From positions 372,001 through 436,000 of the forward strand of contig NZ_JABSNK010000001.1 of assembly GCF_013294005.1 (NCBI RefSeq): a DNA stretch of 64,000 nt, read 5' to 3'. Under the pieces are notes generated by a model. The model made no database searches and was not told the DNA's origin. It saw only the letters and a list, made by a program, of their open reading frames with translations. The DNA comes from Flavobacterium gelidicaeli (lineage in GTDB: Bacteria > Bacteroidota > Bacteroidia > Flavobacteriales > Flavobacteriaceae). The position numbers were made by a program, and so were the translations under genes. Every line of letters begins with the position of its first letter. Position 1 is the stretch's first letter. Below are positions 29,901-38,787 of the stretch, one piece after another.

Positions 29901-30242
29901 ATTAATATGGCGATGACTAAAATGCCAGTTGATAAATTTGACTATTATTCATTACTAGAGCCATTTGCTGATGGATATTACAAAGTAGGCGAAAAAGCAA
30001 AAGCGCACGAGTTACTTAATAAATTGACGCAAAAATACAAAGAGAATCTAAACTATTACAAAACTTTAGATGCATCTGATCAAAGTAGTCTTGCTATAGA
30101 TATCATAACTGACATTGAACGCTATAGAGGACTGATTCAGGTAATGGGTAAAAATGGAGACTTAGATTATTACAATAAAAACAAAGCTACCTTTAATACA
30201 TATATCGAAATGTTTCATCGTTTTGGTAGAGAAAAAGAATAA
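26961..30242 (+). CDS. DUF2723 family membrane glycosyltransferase (GT117-like)
   Basis: A 1,093-residue membrane protein from the ATG at 26961; an upstream TTG adds 28 unlikely residues. The DUF2723 N-terminus is intact: YTLTVEPTMSFWDCGEYIAT then KLQVGHPPGAPLFQMIG, the acidic motif typical of GT-C glycosyltransferases using lipid-linked sugars. About a dozen helices lie in residues 15-330 and 580-670. A large soluble C-terminal part follows (IGDNDTFPLWYAQEIEGVRT), ending in TPR-like helices. By family it probably O-glycosylates exported proteins; TMEM260 is a eukaryotic relative with O-mannosyltransferase activity. Confidence 0.88.
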   Translation: MNKETFNFNKWNTILGWITFGIALITYTLTVEPTMSFWDCGEYIATAAKLQVGHPPGAPLFQMIGAFFAMFATDNQHIALMVNMTSVFSSAFTILFLFWSSSMILRKLAARISEPNKNNEIVVLGSSFVGALAFTYSDSFWFNAVEAEVYAMASLLIALLLWLGLRWEQEMNTPRGDRWLLIISLVVGLSFGVHFMALLTIPAIGFLYFFKNYKTVTVKNFIIANVVVVSILLFIFKLLLPLTMAFFGKTEIFMVNSFGMPFNSGTIFVTIAIIAFFYFGLKYTRNKGMIQYNTLLLCVLFILIGFSTWMMLPIRANANTVINENKPSDAAEVLAYYNREQYGVNPLFYGPQYTETFAGLDKNNPYLDKAPNYERDYKTGKYVIVNNFKNAEQNSDDDQKTILPRMWSADHIENYMNFTNAPLFRIDPNHDYESDLGQYGVDVNSLSEEDYNKAIAQLKNEVLKTVNEFRTAYAQKQIDNEGYMKFLKSYNEYLIIEKPTTADNLSFMVEYQFGYMYWRYLMWNFVGRQNDIQGRYSNQDGNWLSGINYIDNLHLGSQENLPTDVLNNKGRNVYFFLPFILGLIGIMFHASRDRKSFYVLLSLFLFTGIALKIYLNERPFEPRERDYALVGSFYVFAIWIGFGVYSLYETLKEYLAPKIAGPVIIAASLLAAPVLMGYQNWDDHDRSGKYTATAMAKAYLESCDPNAILFTIGDNDTFPLWYAQEIEGVRTDVKLVNTSLFMTDWYIDQMKRKSYQSEALPISFTHDEYVGDKLDYVVYVPKTESRWDAKDLMAFIKNPKSTIGMQNGQTVHFFPTNKIRIPVDKNEIIKNKVVAAKYNDSIVPYIDIDIKGRALYKNRIMMLDIVANNNWKRPIYFSPGSFDDEDYLWMKNYLQLEGLIYKLVPVKTPIPKDGSPLDLGGIDTDKMLQIVRKWEWGNSDSDHIYHDPETRRESINYRTNLARLMEKLIEEGKIDKAKEVINMAMTKMPVDKFDYYSLLEPFADGYYKVGEKAKAHELLNKLTQKYKENLNYYKTLDASDQSSLAIDIITDIERYRGLIQVMGKNGDLDYYNKNKATFNTYIEMFHRFGREKE

Positions 30243-30266
30243 GCAAATATTCCAATTTAGACTATA

Positions 30267-30307
30267 AAAATGTAGCAATATCGCTTAGATATTGCTACAT
30301 TTTTTTT
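30267..30307 (+). terminator. Intrinsic terminator after the DUF2723 gene
   Basis: Long hairpin AATGTAGCAATATC / GATATTGCTACATT with a 5-nt loop and a T run, 24 bp after the stop codon. Confidence 0.88.
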
Positions 30308-30335
30308 AACTTTAAATCTCTAAATAAAGAAAAAA

Positions 30336-31013
30336 ATGAGCTTTTACTGGGTAAAAACAAACGCAATTATTAGAAAACTATTCTCTAGTTACATTTGGCT
30401 ATTGCCAAATAACGAGAAGAAAATCTATCTTACATTTGATGACGGCCCAATTCCAGAAGTAACCGAGTGGGTTTTAGCTGAATTAAAGAAAAACAATGCT
30501 AAAGCAAGTTTCTTTTGTATTGGGAAAAATATCGAAGCGAATCCTGATATATTTAAGAAAATTATATATGATGGACACAGCATAGGAAACCACACCTACA
30601 ACCACTTAAACGGATGGAAAACATCCACTGAAAACTATCTAGCTGACATTGAGAAATGCGAAAATGCAATAATTAAATCCGCTTGTGATTTTAAAAGAAG
30701 TACTCCACAACTTTTCCGTCCGCCTTACGGCAAAATAAAAACGGGACAAACAAAAAGAATAAAAAGTTTGGGATATAAAATTATTATGTGGGATGTTTTA
30801 AGCGGCGATTTCGATCAAAAAATAGCAAAAGAAAAATGCTTAGATAATTTGATTCAAAATATTGAACCTGGAAGTATAATTGTCTTTCATGACAGCGTTA
30901 AAGCGTCTAAAAATCTTAAATATGCGTTACCAAAAGTATTGGATTATTTAAACAACAATAACTTTAGCTATGCAAGAATTACTGCTGAGAGTTTTACAAA
31001 CAGTAAATTATAA
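30336..31013 (+). CDS. Polysaccharide deacetylase family protein (NodB homology domain, CE4)
   Basis: A 225-residue protein dominated by a CE4 deacetylase domain. All five motifs are visible: TFDDGP (catalytic Asp and metal Asp), HSIGNHTYNH (metal His pair), RPPYGK, WDVLSGDFD, and IIVFHDS. An N-terminal hydrophobic segment (KLFSSYIWLLP) is too short to be a clear signal peptide. It would remove N-acetyl groups from an envelope sugar polymer; the substrate is unknown. The last 6 bp overlap the end of the convergent thioredoxin-like gene. Confidence 0.92.
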   Translation: MSFYWVKTNAIIRKLFSSYIWLLPNNEKKIYLTFDDGPIPEVTEWVLAELKKNNAKASFFCIGKNIEANPDIFKKIIYDGHSIGNHTYNHLNGWKTSTENYLADIEKCENAIIKSACDFKRSTPQLFRPPYGKIKTGQTKRIKSLGYKIIMWDVLSGDFDQKIAKEKCLDNLIQNIEPGSIIVFHDSVKASKNLKYALPKVLDYLNNNNFSYARITAESFTNSKL

Positions 31014-31304
31014 TTTCCCTTGAAGAATACTAATTAAAGTATTTGCATCTAACTCACCTGATTGCCTCCAGATCATCTCTCCCGCTTTATAAATCATTAA
31101 AGTAGGTAATCCTTTTATACGCAAAGCAATAGCAAGTTCATGGTTTTTATCCACGTCAATTTTTATTACTTTAGCCTTGTCACCAAGAGCCGCAGCTACG
31201 TCTTTCATAACAGGATCCATAGAAACTGAGGATTCGTTCCAATCTGTGTAAAAATCAATTAAGACAGGCACTTGTGCACTAATAAGTTCTCCGAATTTTG
31301 ACAT
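31008..31304 (-). CDS. Thioredoxin-fold protein lacking the catalytic cysteines
   Basis: A 98-residue single thioredoxin domain: VLIDFYTDW, KVIKIDVDKNHELAIALRIK, and the cis-Pro loop GLPTLMIYKAGE. The site that is WCGPC in thioredoxin reads WNESS, and the protein contains no cysteine at all. It cannot be a dithiol oxidoreductase, so a chaperone or binding role is more likely. It is complete and otherwise well conserved, so simple decay is not apparent. Confidence 0.85.
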   Translation of the reverse strand: MSKFGELISAQVPVLIDFYTDWNESSVSMDPVMKDVAAALGDKAKVIKIDVDKNHELAIALRIKGLPTLMIYKAGEMIWRQSGELDANTLISILQGKL

Positions 31305-31377
31305 ATAACCAAAAATTTAATATTTAAATCTACCTAATAAATAGCTATTAATTTACAAATGTAGCGATTTTAACGCA

Positions 31378-32610
31378 TTATGCTACATTATCCCCTTTTT
31401 TTAGCTCAATCACTGTTATTTCAGGCATAATTCCTACCCTACCTGGGTACGCATGAAAACCAAAACCTCTATTTACATATACATAACGGCCAAGATTTTC
31501 ATATAAACCTGCCCATTGGGCGTAAATATATTGTGCTAAACTCCATTTAAAATAACCTGGTATTTCAATACCAAATTGCATGCCATGTGTATGACCTGCT
31601 AGTGTTAAATGAAAGTGCTTTTCGTGATTTTTAATTTCGTAATCCCAATGGCTAGGATCGTGACTCATCAAGATTTTAAAATCTTCCTGATTCACTCCGG
31701 CAGCCGCTTTGTTTATGTCTCCGGCCTTCTTAAAATTATGCCCCCAATTTTCTACTCCAATTAATGCCAACTTATCTTTCCCTTTTTCAATATAGGTATG
31801 CTCATTTAGCATTAATTGAAATCCTATTTGACCGTATAAACTTTTTATTGCTTTAAAATTAGCCTCTTTATCTGCTTCGGTAGGCCAAGTAACATACTCA
31901 CCATAATCGTGGTTCCCTAATACTGCATACTTACCGTACTTATGCTCCTTAATTTTATTGAAAGTTTCAATCCAAGGATACATTTCTTTAGCGTGTGTAT
32001 TAACAATATCTCCTGTAAAAAGAATCATATCAGAGTCTTGATCGTTTACCAAATCAATAGCATAACTAATCTTTTCTGGATTATCAAAACTCCCACTATG
32101 TACATCAGATATTTGTGTGATCTTAAACCCATCAAACTCCTCAGGTAAATCCGGGAAATAAATGCGTTGCTTAATTACCTTATAATTGTATTTCCCCACG
32201 GTGATACCGTAAATTAAAGAAGCAAAAGGAATGGCAGCCAATCCAAGCCCTATTTGGCTCACAAATTTTCGTCTAGAATTTAAGAATTCAAATTTTTCAT
32301 TATTGATAAAATAGCGAGCTGAACCTGAACCAATCCTAAAAACATCTTCTCCTAACATTATTAGGCATAAAATTATTTTTGGAACATAAATCACTAGCAA
32401 CATACCCATGGTAAACATGGTTTGCTTAGTTTGTCCAATAGAACGATCAAACTGCGTAAAAGAATAAACGATAAAAACCAAGGCAATAGCACTAAGTATT
32501 TGATAAGCGGTAAGAACCCACTTTAGCTTTATCAAAGTTTTCAACGCTTGAAAAGCATAAAGCTCTACTATAAATAAAAAAAGACTCAGCAAGAAAACAC
32601 GAAAAACCAT
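31378..32610 (-). CDS. Membrane-anchored metallophosphoesterase (YkuE/calcineurin-like)
   Basis: A 410-residue protein from the ATG at 32610; a further ATG at 32658 would add 16 residues. The N-terminus has about four hydrophobic helices (1-150), then a calcineurin-like phosphoesterase domain. Metal motifs are ISDVHSGSFDN, FTGDIVN, LGNHDYGEY and LAGHTHGMQFG. Relatives hydrolyse phosphodiester or lipid-linked phosphates at the membrane; the substrate here is unknown. It is followed on the same strand by the thioredoxin-like gene. Confidence 0.9.
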   Translation of the reverse strand: MVFRVFLLSLFLFIVELYAFQALKTLIKLKWVLTAYQILSAIALVFIVYSFTQFDRSIGQTKQTMFTMGMLLVIYVPKIILCLIMLGEDVFRIGSGSARYFINNEKFEFLNSRRKFVSQIGLGLAAIPFASLIYGITVGKYNYKVIKQRIYFPDLPEEFDGFKITQISDVHSGSFDNPEKISYAIDLVNDQDSDMILFTGDIVNTHAKEMYPWIETFNKIKEHKYGKYAVLGNHDYGEYVTWPTEADKEANFKAIKSLYGQIGFQLMLNEHTYIEKGKDKLALIGVENWGHNFKKAGDINKAAAGVNQEDFKILMSHDPSHWDYEIKNHEKHFHLTLAGHTHGMQFGIEIPGYFKWSLAQYIYAQWAGLYENLGRYVYVNRGFGFHAYPGRVGIMPEITVIELKKGDNVA

Positions 32611-32903
32611 TATAATTATTTTTTTGACAAAATAACAAATTATGAAGGGACTACGCATTGATATTAATCAATATTTAACTAAAAAAATGGAATATAAATT
32701 GACTACCTTAAAAAACACATAAGTTCTTGATTTAATTAATTTCAACAACCATTAACGACATAGCAATATTTAATCACTAAAAGATATAAAGTAAATTAAT
32801 ATAAAAATGACAATAAGACAAAAATATATGAGATTCAAAATTAATGCTGGCAATTGCTAATATTAATTTTAAACCTCATACTCAAAACCTTTTCTTTCAT
32901 TAA
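32611..32903. other. Intergenic region without recognised gene
   Basis: An AT-rich 293-bp gap. The only structure seen is a weak inverted repeat near 32,838-32,872 (AAAATTAAT / ATTAATTTT) that could end transcription from either side. Confidence 0.4.
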
Positions 32904-34421
32904 TTACCTCAATGACATATTATAAGAATTAAAAGTTATTACACCACCATTGGCAGTATTACCACTAGCTTTACGAACGTATAATGAAACATAATCACCA
33001 TCTGACAATTCAACTGTTCCAGTAACCGAAAAACTTTGCACAAAACCTGAATTCGAATCAATAAACGTATCTGAATCGCTTATGAAACTACCACTACCAC
33101 CAGAAAATTTAACAAATGAAAACAAATAATCTTGTGTTCCAGTGGTACCACTTGCTTGCATAGAAATTGAAGCTGAAACTGTAAAAACTCGCTTCGCTCT
33201 TCCTTTATATACTAACTTATTATTTTCCGATGTAGGATCACCATCTGCCATTCGGAATAATCTTGATGAAATAGTTGTCCCATTCAGTCTAACAGCAGTC
33301 CCCACAGCTAAATTTGACACGTTATTTTGCGCTGTTGTTGATCTGTCTAGATACAATGTGCCAGTAGCGAACCTATCTCCTTCTAAAGTTATTCCAGGAC
33401 AATTTATAGTCCATTTATTAGTAAAATTATAACCACTATATGTACCAGTTCCCGTATATGCTTTTACAAATCCAGCAATATTAGATCCAGTAAATACAAC
33501 AGCTTCCATAACTGCATCTCCTGAGATAATTGGATTAGAAGATACATCAAAACCAATAGCCGAACCATTAACTTCGGTAAATCCACTTTGCTTTTGAACT
33601 AAACCAAAAGTCCCTATTAATTTTTCATAAGTTCCACTATTAGTTCCAAACCACCCAATGTTACTCAACAATAATTTACTAATATTTGTGTAAGTAACAC
33701 CTGCAGCATTACCAGCATATTGAACAATACTAGAAAACACAAGCCCAAACCCACTTATCGTTCCAATACTTTGAGAATTAACAACAACACAATCCCTAAA
33801 AATTAATGATTCAGTTGAACCACCTGTCAATGTAAAAACAGCCCCAACAGTTGCCTGAAGAGTAAGCCCTTTAATAGAACCACCTTTCCCAGTAAAAAGA
33901 GCGCCCATTGCCTTTACTAATTTATCTTCGTTAGTATCCAAACCAATCACATAAGCATCATTAAGATCTATAGGTAAATCTAAATTAATTGTACCATTAA
34001 TTTCATATAGTGTATTGGTATTTAAAAGATATTTACCCCCTAAACCCGCTGTTTTTTCAGCAGCTAAAACCGTAGCTAAAACATCAGTAGATTTAATGCG
34101 TTTAAAGTTTAATCTATCTGATGCACCAGCTACACTATTCATCGGAAGCCACAAACTAGTGGTTGCTTCATAATAATAAAATGATTTAAGCGTAGTATCA
34201 TAAACCATTAATCCGTTTGCAGGAGTCGTAATAGCATTTCTTTGCGTTGTAGTCATTCTAGGAGTAAGCATACCCTTTGTTGTAGAGCTTACATCAAGAA
34301 CAGCAGTTGCATCAGGTGTAACAGTACCTATTCCTACTTGTGCGACAGTCAAATTCGCAAAAAACAAGAAAAATAAAAACAAACTAGTAATCAGCGACTT
34401 ATAAAATGTAGTTTTATTCAT
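32904..34421 (-). CDS. Secreted tail-fibre-like surface protein
   Basis: A 505-residue protein with a signal peptide ending NLTVAQ. Next comes a module common in Bacteroidota exported proteins, GIGTVTPDATAVLDVSSTT with MLTPRMTTTQRNAI and NGLMVYDTT, which resembles repeats in phage tail fibres. The middle (about 110-390) is Gly/Thr/Ser-rich beta structure, suggestive of a right-handed beta-helix (GKGGSIKGLTLQATVGAVFT). The last 110 residues look like a beta-sandwich head (YKGRAKRVFTVSASISMQAS). No type IX sorting domain was recognised. The target is unknown. Confidence 0.7.
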   Translation of the reverse strand: MNKTTFYKSLITSLFLFFLFFANLTVAQVGIGTVTPDATAVLDVSSTTKGMLTPRMTTTQRNAITTPANGLMVYDTTLKSFYYYEATTSLWLPMNSVAGASDRLNFKRIKSTDVLATVLAAEKTAGLGGKYLLNTNTLYEINGTINLDLPIDLNDAYVIGLDTNEDKLVKAMGALFTGKGGSIKGLTLQATVGAVFTLTGGSTESLIFRDCVVVNSQSIGTISGFGLVFSSIVQYAGNAAGVTYTNISKLLLSNIGWFGTNSGTYEKLIGTFGLVQKQSGFTEVNGSAIGFDVSSNPIISGDAVMEAVVFTGSNIAGFVKAYTGTGTYSGYNFTNKWTINCPGITLEGDRFATGTLYLDRSTTAQNNVSNLAVGTAVRLNGTTISSRLFRMADGDPTSENNKLVYKGRAKRVFTVSASISMQASGTTGTQDYLFSFVKFSGGSGSFISDSDTFIDSNSGFVQSFSVTGTVELSDGDYVSLYVRKASGNTANGGVITFNSYNMSLR

Positions 34422-34775
34422 AATAATTGATATTAAAAAATTAAAAAATATTTTCTCTCTCAGTAGAATATATTAGATCAAACATACAACTTAATCCGAT
34501 TAAAAGCGTATTATTCCGATTAAATACATCTTATTTTAACTATTACAATATTATTCGCTATTAAAATAGCTTATTTACTACAAAAAATAAAAGGCTTTAT
34601 AGTAAATAACTAACCTAATTTATCAAAAAAAAACTAATAAAAACCGTTTATGAGTAAAATAAAACGATCTAAAAAAGAAATAAACGATCTAAAACCAATT
34701 CCTTATAAATTTAACTTCGTACAACACATTATCTTTTAAGTTTTGTACTTTTGAAATCTTTACAAAATTATAACC
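34422..34775. other. Divergent intergenic region between the surface protein and polA
   Basis: A 354-bp AT-rich gap serving both divergent genes. Two short direct repeats are present: CCGATTAAA (about 34,497 and 34,517) and AAACGATCTAAAA (about 34,663 and 34,682). A promoter -7-like TACTTTTG at 34746-34753 faces polA. No gene is seen. Confidence 0.5.
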
Positions 34776-37613
34776 ATGTCACAACAAAAAAGACTTTTTC
34801 TATTAGATGCCTACGCTTTAATTTTTCGTGGCTATTATGCCTTCATAAAAAACCCTCGAATAAATTCAAAAGGAATGGACACCTCTGCCATAATGGGATT
34901 CATGAATTCCTTGATGGATGTTATTAAAAGAGAAAAACCGGATCACTTAGCAGTCGCTTTTGATAAAGGAGGTAGCGCTTTAAGAAATGAACTTTTTCCT
35001 GAATACAAAGCCAATCGAGACGCCACTCCTGAAGCCATAAAAATTGCCGTTCCCTACATTCAAGCTTTACTAAACGCCATGCACATTCCTATTATAGAGG
35101 TCGCAGGTTTTGAAGCCGATGATTTAATAGGAACCATTGCTAAACAAGCTGAGAAAGAAAATTACAAGGTTTTTATGGTAACTCCTGACAAGGATTTTGC
35201 TCAGTTGGTTTCAGAAAATATTTTCATGTACAAACCTGCCCGCATGGGTAACGGAATTGAAATATGGGGAATTCCTGAAGTTTTGGCAAAGTTTGAGATT
35301 GAAAGACCTGAACAAGTAATTGACTACCTAGGAATGATGGGCGATTCTGCCGATAATATCCCTGGATTACCTGGTGTGGGTGAGAAAACTGCAAAGAAAT
35401 TTCTAGCCGAATATGGATCAATGGAAAATCTTTTAGCCAATACCCATGAATTAAAAGGAGCGATAAAGACTAAAATAGAAGCCAATAAAGAGTTGGGACT
35501 ACTCTCAAAAAGATTAGCTACTATTTTATTAGATTGTCCCGTAACATTTAATGAAAGTGATTACGAATTATCTACGCCTGATGTAGAAAAAACAGATGCT
35601 TTATTCAATGAATTAGAGTTTAGAAGGATGGCCGAACAATTTGACGCCATTTTCAAAAAAGGAAATTCAGATGCAGGTGTAGCTACCGATGAAGCAAAAC
35701 TTTACAAAAAACCGCAACCAAAAAACGAAGATCAATTTGACCTTTTTGCAAGTGCAATTCCTACTGATAACAACACTAATGAACACCAGCAGTTTTACAA
35801 CACTTTAGAAAACACAACCCATTCGTACCAAATAGTTCAAGGGGATCTAGGCATTAAATTGCTGTTGCAAAATTTACTAAAACAAAATGCTGTTTGTTTT
35901 GACACCGAAACCACTGGACTAGACGCTTTGCATGCTGAACTGGTAGGAATCTCATTTTCTTACGAAAAAGGGAAAGGGTATTATGTTCCTTTTCCCGAAA
36001 GCCAAGAAGAAGCTAACATTCTTGCAGAAAAATTCCTTCCGTTTTTCGAAAATGAAACCATCGAAAAAATAGGTCAGAATTTAAAATACGATTTGAAAAT
36101 TTTATCAAATTACAACATTACCGTCCAAGGAAAACTATTTGACACCATGATAGCGCATTATCTAATCAATCCTGATATGCGTCACAATATGGATATTTTA
36201 TCCGAAACTTATTTAAAATATTCTCCAAAATCTATTGAAACACTTATTGGTAAAAAAGGTAAAAACCAAAAATCAATGCGTGATGTAGCCTTAGAAGAAA
36301 TCAAAGAATATGCCGCAGAAGATGCTGATATAACATTTCAGTTAAAAGAATTATTTGCTGTCGAACTTGATAAAACAGAAACTAAAAAATTATTCGAAGA
36401 CATCGAGATTCCGTTAGTAAAGGTTTTAGCTGATATGGAAAAAGAAGGAATCCGTTTAGACACTGACTTCCTCCACTCCTTATCACACGACCTAGATAAC
36501 GATATTATAAAATTAGAGGCAACTATATATGAAGTAGCTGGAGAACATTTTAACTTGGCTTCGCCCAAACAGCTTGGCGATATTTTATTCGATAAATTAA
36601 AAATTGGAGGTGCAAAACAAAAGAAAACCAAAACAGGACAATACGCCACTGGAGAGGAAGTTTTAAGTTATTTAGCTAATGAAAACCAGATCGTAAAAGA
36701 CATCCTGGAATGGCGCCAATTAAATAAACTTAAAACCACCTATGTAGATGCTTTGCCAAATCAAGTAGACCCAGTAACCTTAAGAGTGCATACTGATTAT
36801 ATGCAAACCGTGGCTGCAACAGGAAGACTAAGCTCAAATAATCCCAACTTACAAAACATTCCTATTCGTACCGAAAGAGGACGCCAAATCAGGAAAGCAT
36901 TTGTAGCAAGAGACGAGAATTACACTTTAGTCTCTGCCGATTATTCTCAAATTGAATTGCGTATTATTGCAGCTTTAAGTGGAGAAGAAAACATGATTAA
37001 GGCGTTTTTAAACAACGAGGATATTCATAAATCTACCGCTTCAAAAGTATTCGAAGTTCCACTAGAAGAAGTAACGAGAGAACAACGTAGTCATGCTAAA
37101 ACGGTGAATTTTGGAATTATATACGGCGTTTCAGCTTTTGGGTTAAGCAATCAAACGTCACTTTCCCGTTCAGAAAGTGCTGCTTTAATTGAGGCCTATT
37201 ACAAAACCTACCCAAGGTTAAAAACCTACATTCAAGAACAAATTGATTTTGCTAGGGACAATGGCTACGTGCAAACCGTTTTAGGACGCCGTCGCTATTT
37301 AAAAGATATCAATTCACAAAACGCCATGGTTCGTGGTGGCGCTGAACGTAATGCCGTAAATGCACCTATACAAGGGAGTGCTGCTGATATTATCAAAATC
37401 GCCATGATCAATATCCATAATAAATTAAGTACTGAAAACTGGAAAAGCAAAATGTTGCTTCAGGTTCATGATGAATTGGTGTTTGATGTTCACAACAGTG
37501 AATTAGAAAAAATCCAAACAATGATTAAATATGAAATGGAAAATGCCTTTAAACTTGACGTTCCTTTAATTGTTGATTTAGGAATGGGTAAAGATTGGTT
37601 AGAGGCGCATTAA
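34776..37613 (+). CDS. polA: DNA polymerase I
   Basis: A 945-residue protein with the full three-domain layout. The 5'-nuclease domain is residues 1 to about 300 (FLLDAYALIFRGYYAF, GDSADNIPGLPGVGEKTAKK). The 3'-5' exonuclease has its acidic residues intact, unlike Taq-type enzymes (VCFDTETTGLDAL, YAAEDADITFQL). The polymerase domain is from about 560 (SADYSQIELRIIAALSGEE, the O-helix RSHAKTVNFGIIYGV, QVHDELVFDV). It fills gaps after Okazaki primer removal and excision repair. The next gene is an accessory protein, and a degenerate second copy of the polA 3' end lies 1.2 kb downstream. Confidence 0.97.
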   Translation: MSQQKRLFLLDAYALIFRGYYAFIKNPRINSKGMDTSAIMGFMNSLMDVIKREKPDHLAVAFDKGGSALRNELFPEYKANRDATPEAIKIAVPYIQALLNAMHIPIIEVAGFEADDLIGTIAKQAEKENYKVFMVTPDKDFAQLVSENIFMYKPARMGNGIEIWGIPEVLAKFEIERPEQVIDYLGMMGDSADNIPGLPGVGEKTAKKFLAEYGSMENLLANTHELKGAIKTKIEANKELGLLSKRLATILLDCPVTFNESDYELSTPDVEKTDALFNELEFRRMAEQFDAIFKKGNSDAGVATDEAKLYKKPQPKNEDQFDLFASAIPTDNNTNEHQQFYNTLENTTHSYQIVQGDLGIKLLLQNLLKQNAVCFDTETTGLDALHAELVGISFSYEKGKGYYVPFPESQEEANILAEKFLPFFENETIEKIGQNLKYDLKILSNYNITVQGKLFDTMIAHYLINPDMRHNMDILSETYLKYSPKSIETLIGKKGKNQKSMRDVALEEIKEYAAEDADITFQLKELFAVELDKTETKKLFEDIEIPLVKVLADMEKEGIRLDTDFLHSLSHDLDNDIIKLEATIYEVAGEHFNLASPKQLGDILFDKLKIGGAKQKKTKTGQYATGEEVLSYLANENQIVKDILEWRQLNKLKTTYVDALPNQVDPVTLRVHTDYMQTVAATGRLSSNNPNLQNIPIRTERGRQIRKAFVARDENYTLVSADYSQIELRIIAALSGEENMIKAFLNNEDIHKSTASKVFEVPLEEVTREQRSHAKTVNFGIIYGVSAFGLSNQTSLSRSESAALIEAYYKTYPRLKTYIQEQIDFARDNGYVQTVLGRRRYLKDINSQNAMVRGGAERNAVNAPIQGSAADIIKIAMINIHNKLSTENWKSKMLLQVHDELVFDVHNSELEKIQTMIKYEMENAFKLDVPLIVDLGMGKDWLEAH

Positions 37614-37648
37614 AATATTCATATATTTTTATCTAATCACTAAATAAA

Positions 37649-38779
37649 ATGAGAAAAATGATTTTAATCTATTGCTTAGCAATTGCAGCAATTTTATATT
37701 TCATATATAAAATAAATGTGTATTTAGCTCTAGGCATTGACACTTATGCAATCAATCTTTTTCCTAGAAAAGAACTACCACATGAATTTGATGATTACAA
37801 AAATTTATCGGAAATTAACGATTTAGGTAATTATGCTATAAGTCTATTTGCTAAAGACGAAAAAGATTATCTGACCCGCTATGTTCAAATAATTGAAATC
37901 TCAAAAGAAAATACAATACTTAAAGCTATCACGAAAACAGAACGTTTTGATAATGGCGGAGGTAATAGTGGGAACAATTTTTCGAATACTGTTTTCAAAT
38001 TTGATTCATTCGGAAATATTTTAGATACTATTAACTACAAAACCTCCTCTTCAAATCAATCTGAATTTGGAAATACTGTTTTGCTTAATAAACAAATAGT
38101 CAATAAAGAGTTACTTTACTATCAAACTTGGCCGACTGATGGTGACAAAGTAAAAAAAGATTTTATTCCGTTAAACAAAGATTTTAGCTGGAACACAGAG
38201 GAAATATCTAAATATTATTATAACACAATAGTACCTAATAGCGCTTATCTAGAGCATTTTTCCGCATGGAGAGATAGCACAATTCATTACACTAAAAGAC
38301 AATCCGTTTTATTTTTATTAGATAATAAATGGTATATCCTTTATGGAGTTAGTAATGAAATAACTGATGATATCAGAAAACGAAGTGTAGACGATGATAA
38401 AAAAATAAAATATGAAAATTTATTTACTGATATACCTAGTGAAAATATAGTATTTAAGTACTTTCATAAATTAGAATATTGTTCTAACATGGCAGGCAAA
38501 ACTCAATCTAACAGTCCCTATACTTATTATTACTGGAATGGAAATGCGTATTTAGATATTATATTTAATGGAGAAACTCTTAAAGTGAAACAAGAAGATA
38601 TATCATTAGATGATTATGATACCAAAGAGCCATCGATTTATGACAAGATAGAAGACAAGAGAATAAAAATGGAAACTGATGCCAAAAAAAAATATTCTTT
38701 TTACACTCATACTAATTTGAAATTTGCTTTTATTTCAGACGATGAACATAACTTATACCTCATTAAAAATAAAAAATAA
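37649..38779 (+). CDS. Membrane-anchored protein of unknown function inserted behind polA
   Basis: A 376-residue protein not assigned to a family. An N-terminal hydrophobic anchor (MILIYCLAIAAILYFIYKIN) is followed by a long polar region predicted outside the cytoplasm, rich in Tyr, Asn, Asp and Lys. It is very AT-rich with many AAA/TAT codons, more so than polA. It lies between the intact polA stop codon and a fossil of the polA 3' end, so it probably arrived by insertion. A possible N-terminus nine bases later (MILIY) cannot be excluded. Confidence 0.7.
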   Translation: MRKMILIYCLAIAAILYFIYKINVYLALGIDTYAINLFPRKELPHEFDDYKNLSEINDLGNYAISLFAKDEKDYLTRYVQIIEISKENTILKAITKTERFDNGGGNSGNNFSNTVFKFDSFGNILDTINYKTSSSNQSEFGNTVLLNKQIVNKELLYYQTWPTDGDKVKKDFIPLNKDFSWNTEEISKYYYNTIVPNSAYLEHFSAWRDSTIHYTKRQSVLFLLDNKWYILYGVSNEITDDIRKRSVDDDKKIKYENLFTDIPSENIVFKYFHKLEYCSNMAGKTQSNSPYTYYYWNGNAYLDIIFNGETLKVKQEDISLDDYDTKEPSIYDKIEDKRIKMETDAKKKYSFYTHTNLKFAFISDDEHNLYLIKNKK

Positions 38780-38787
38780 TTCCCTAA

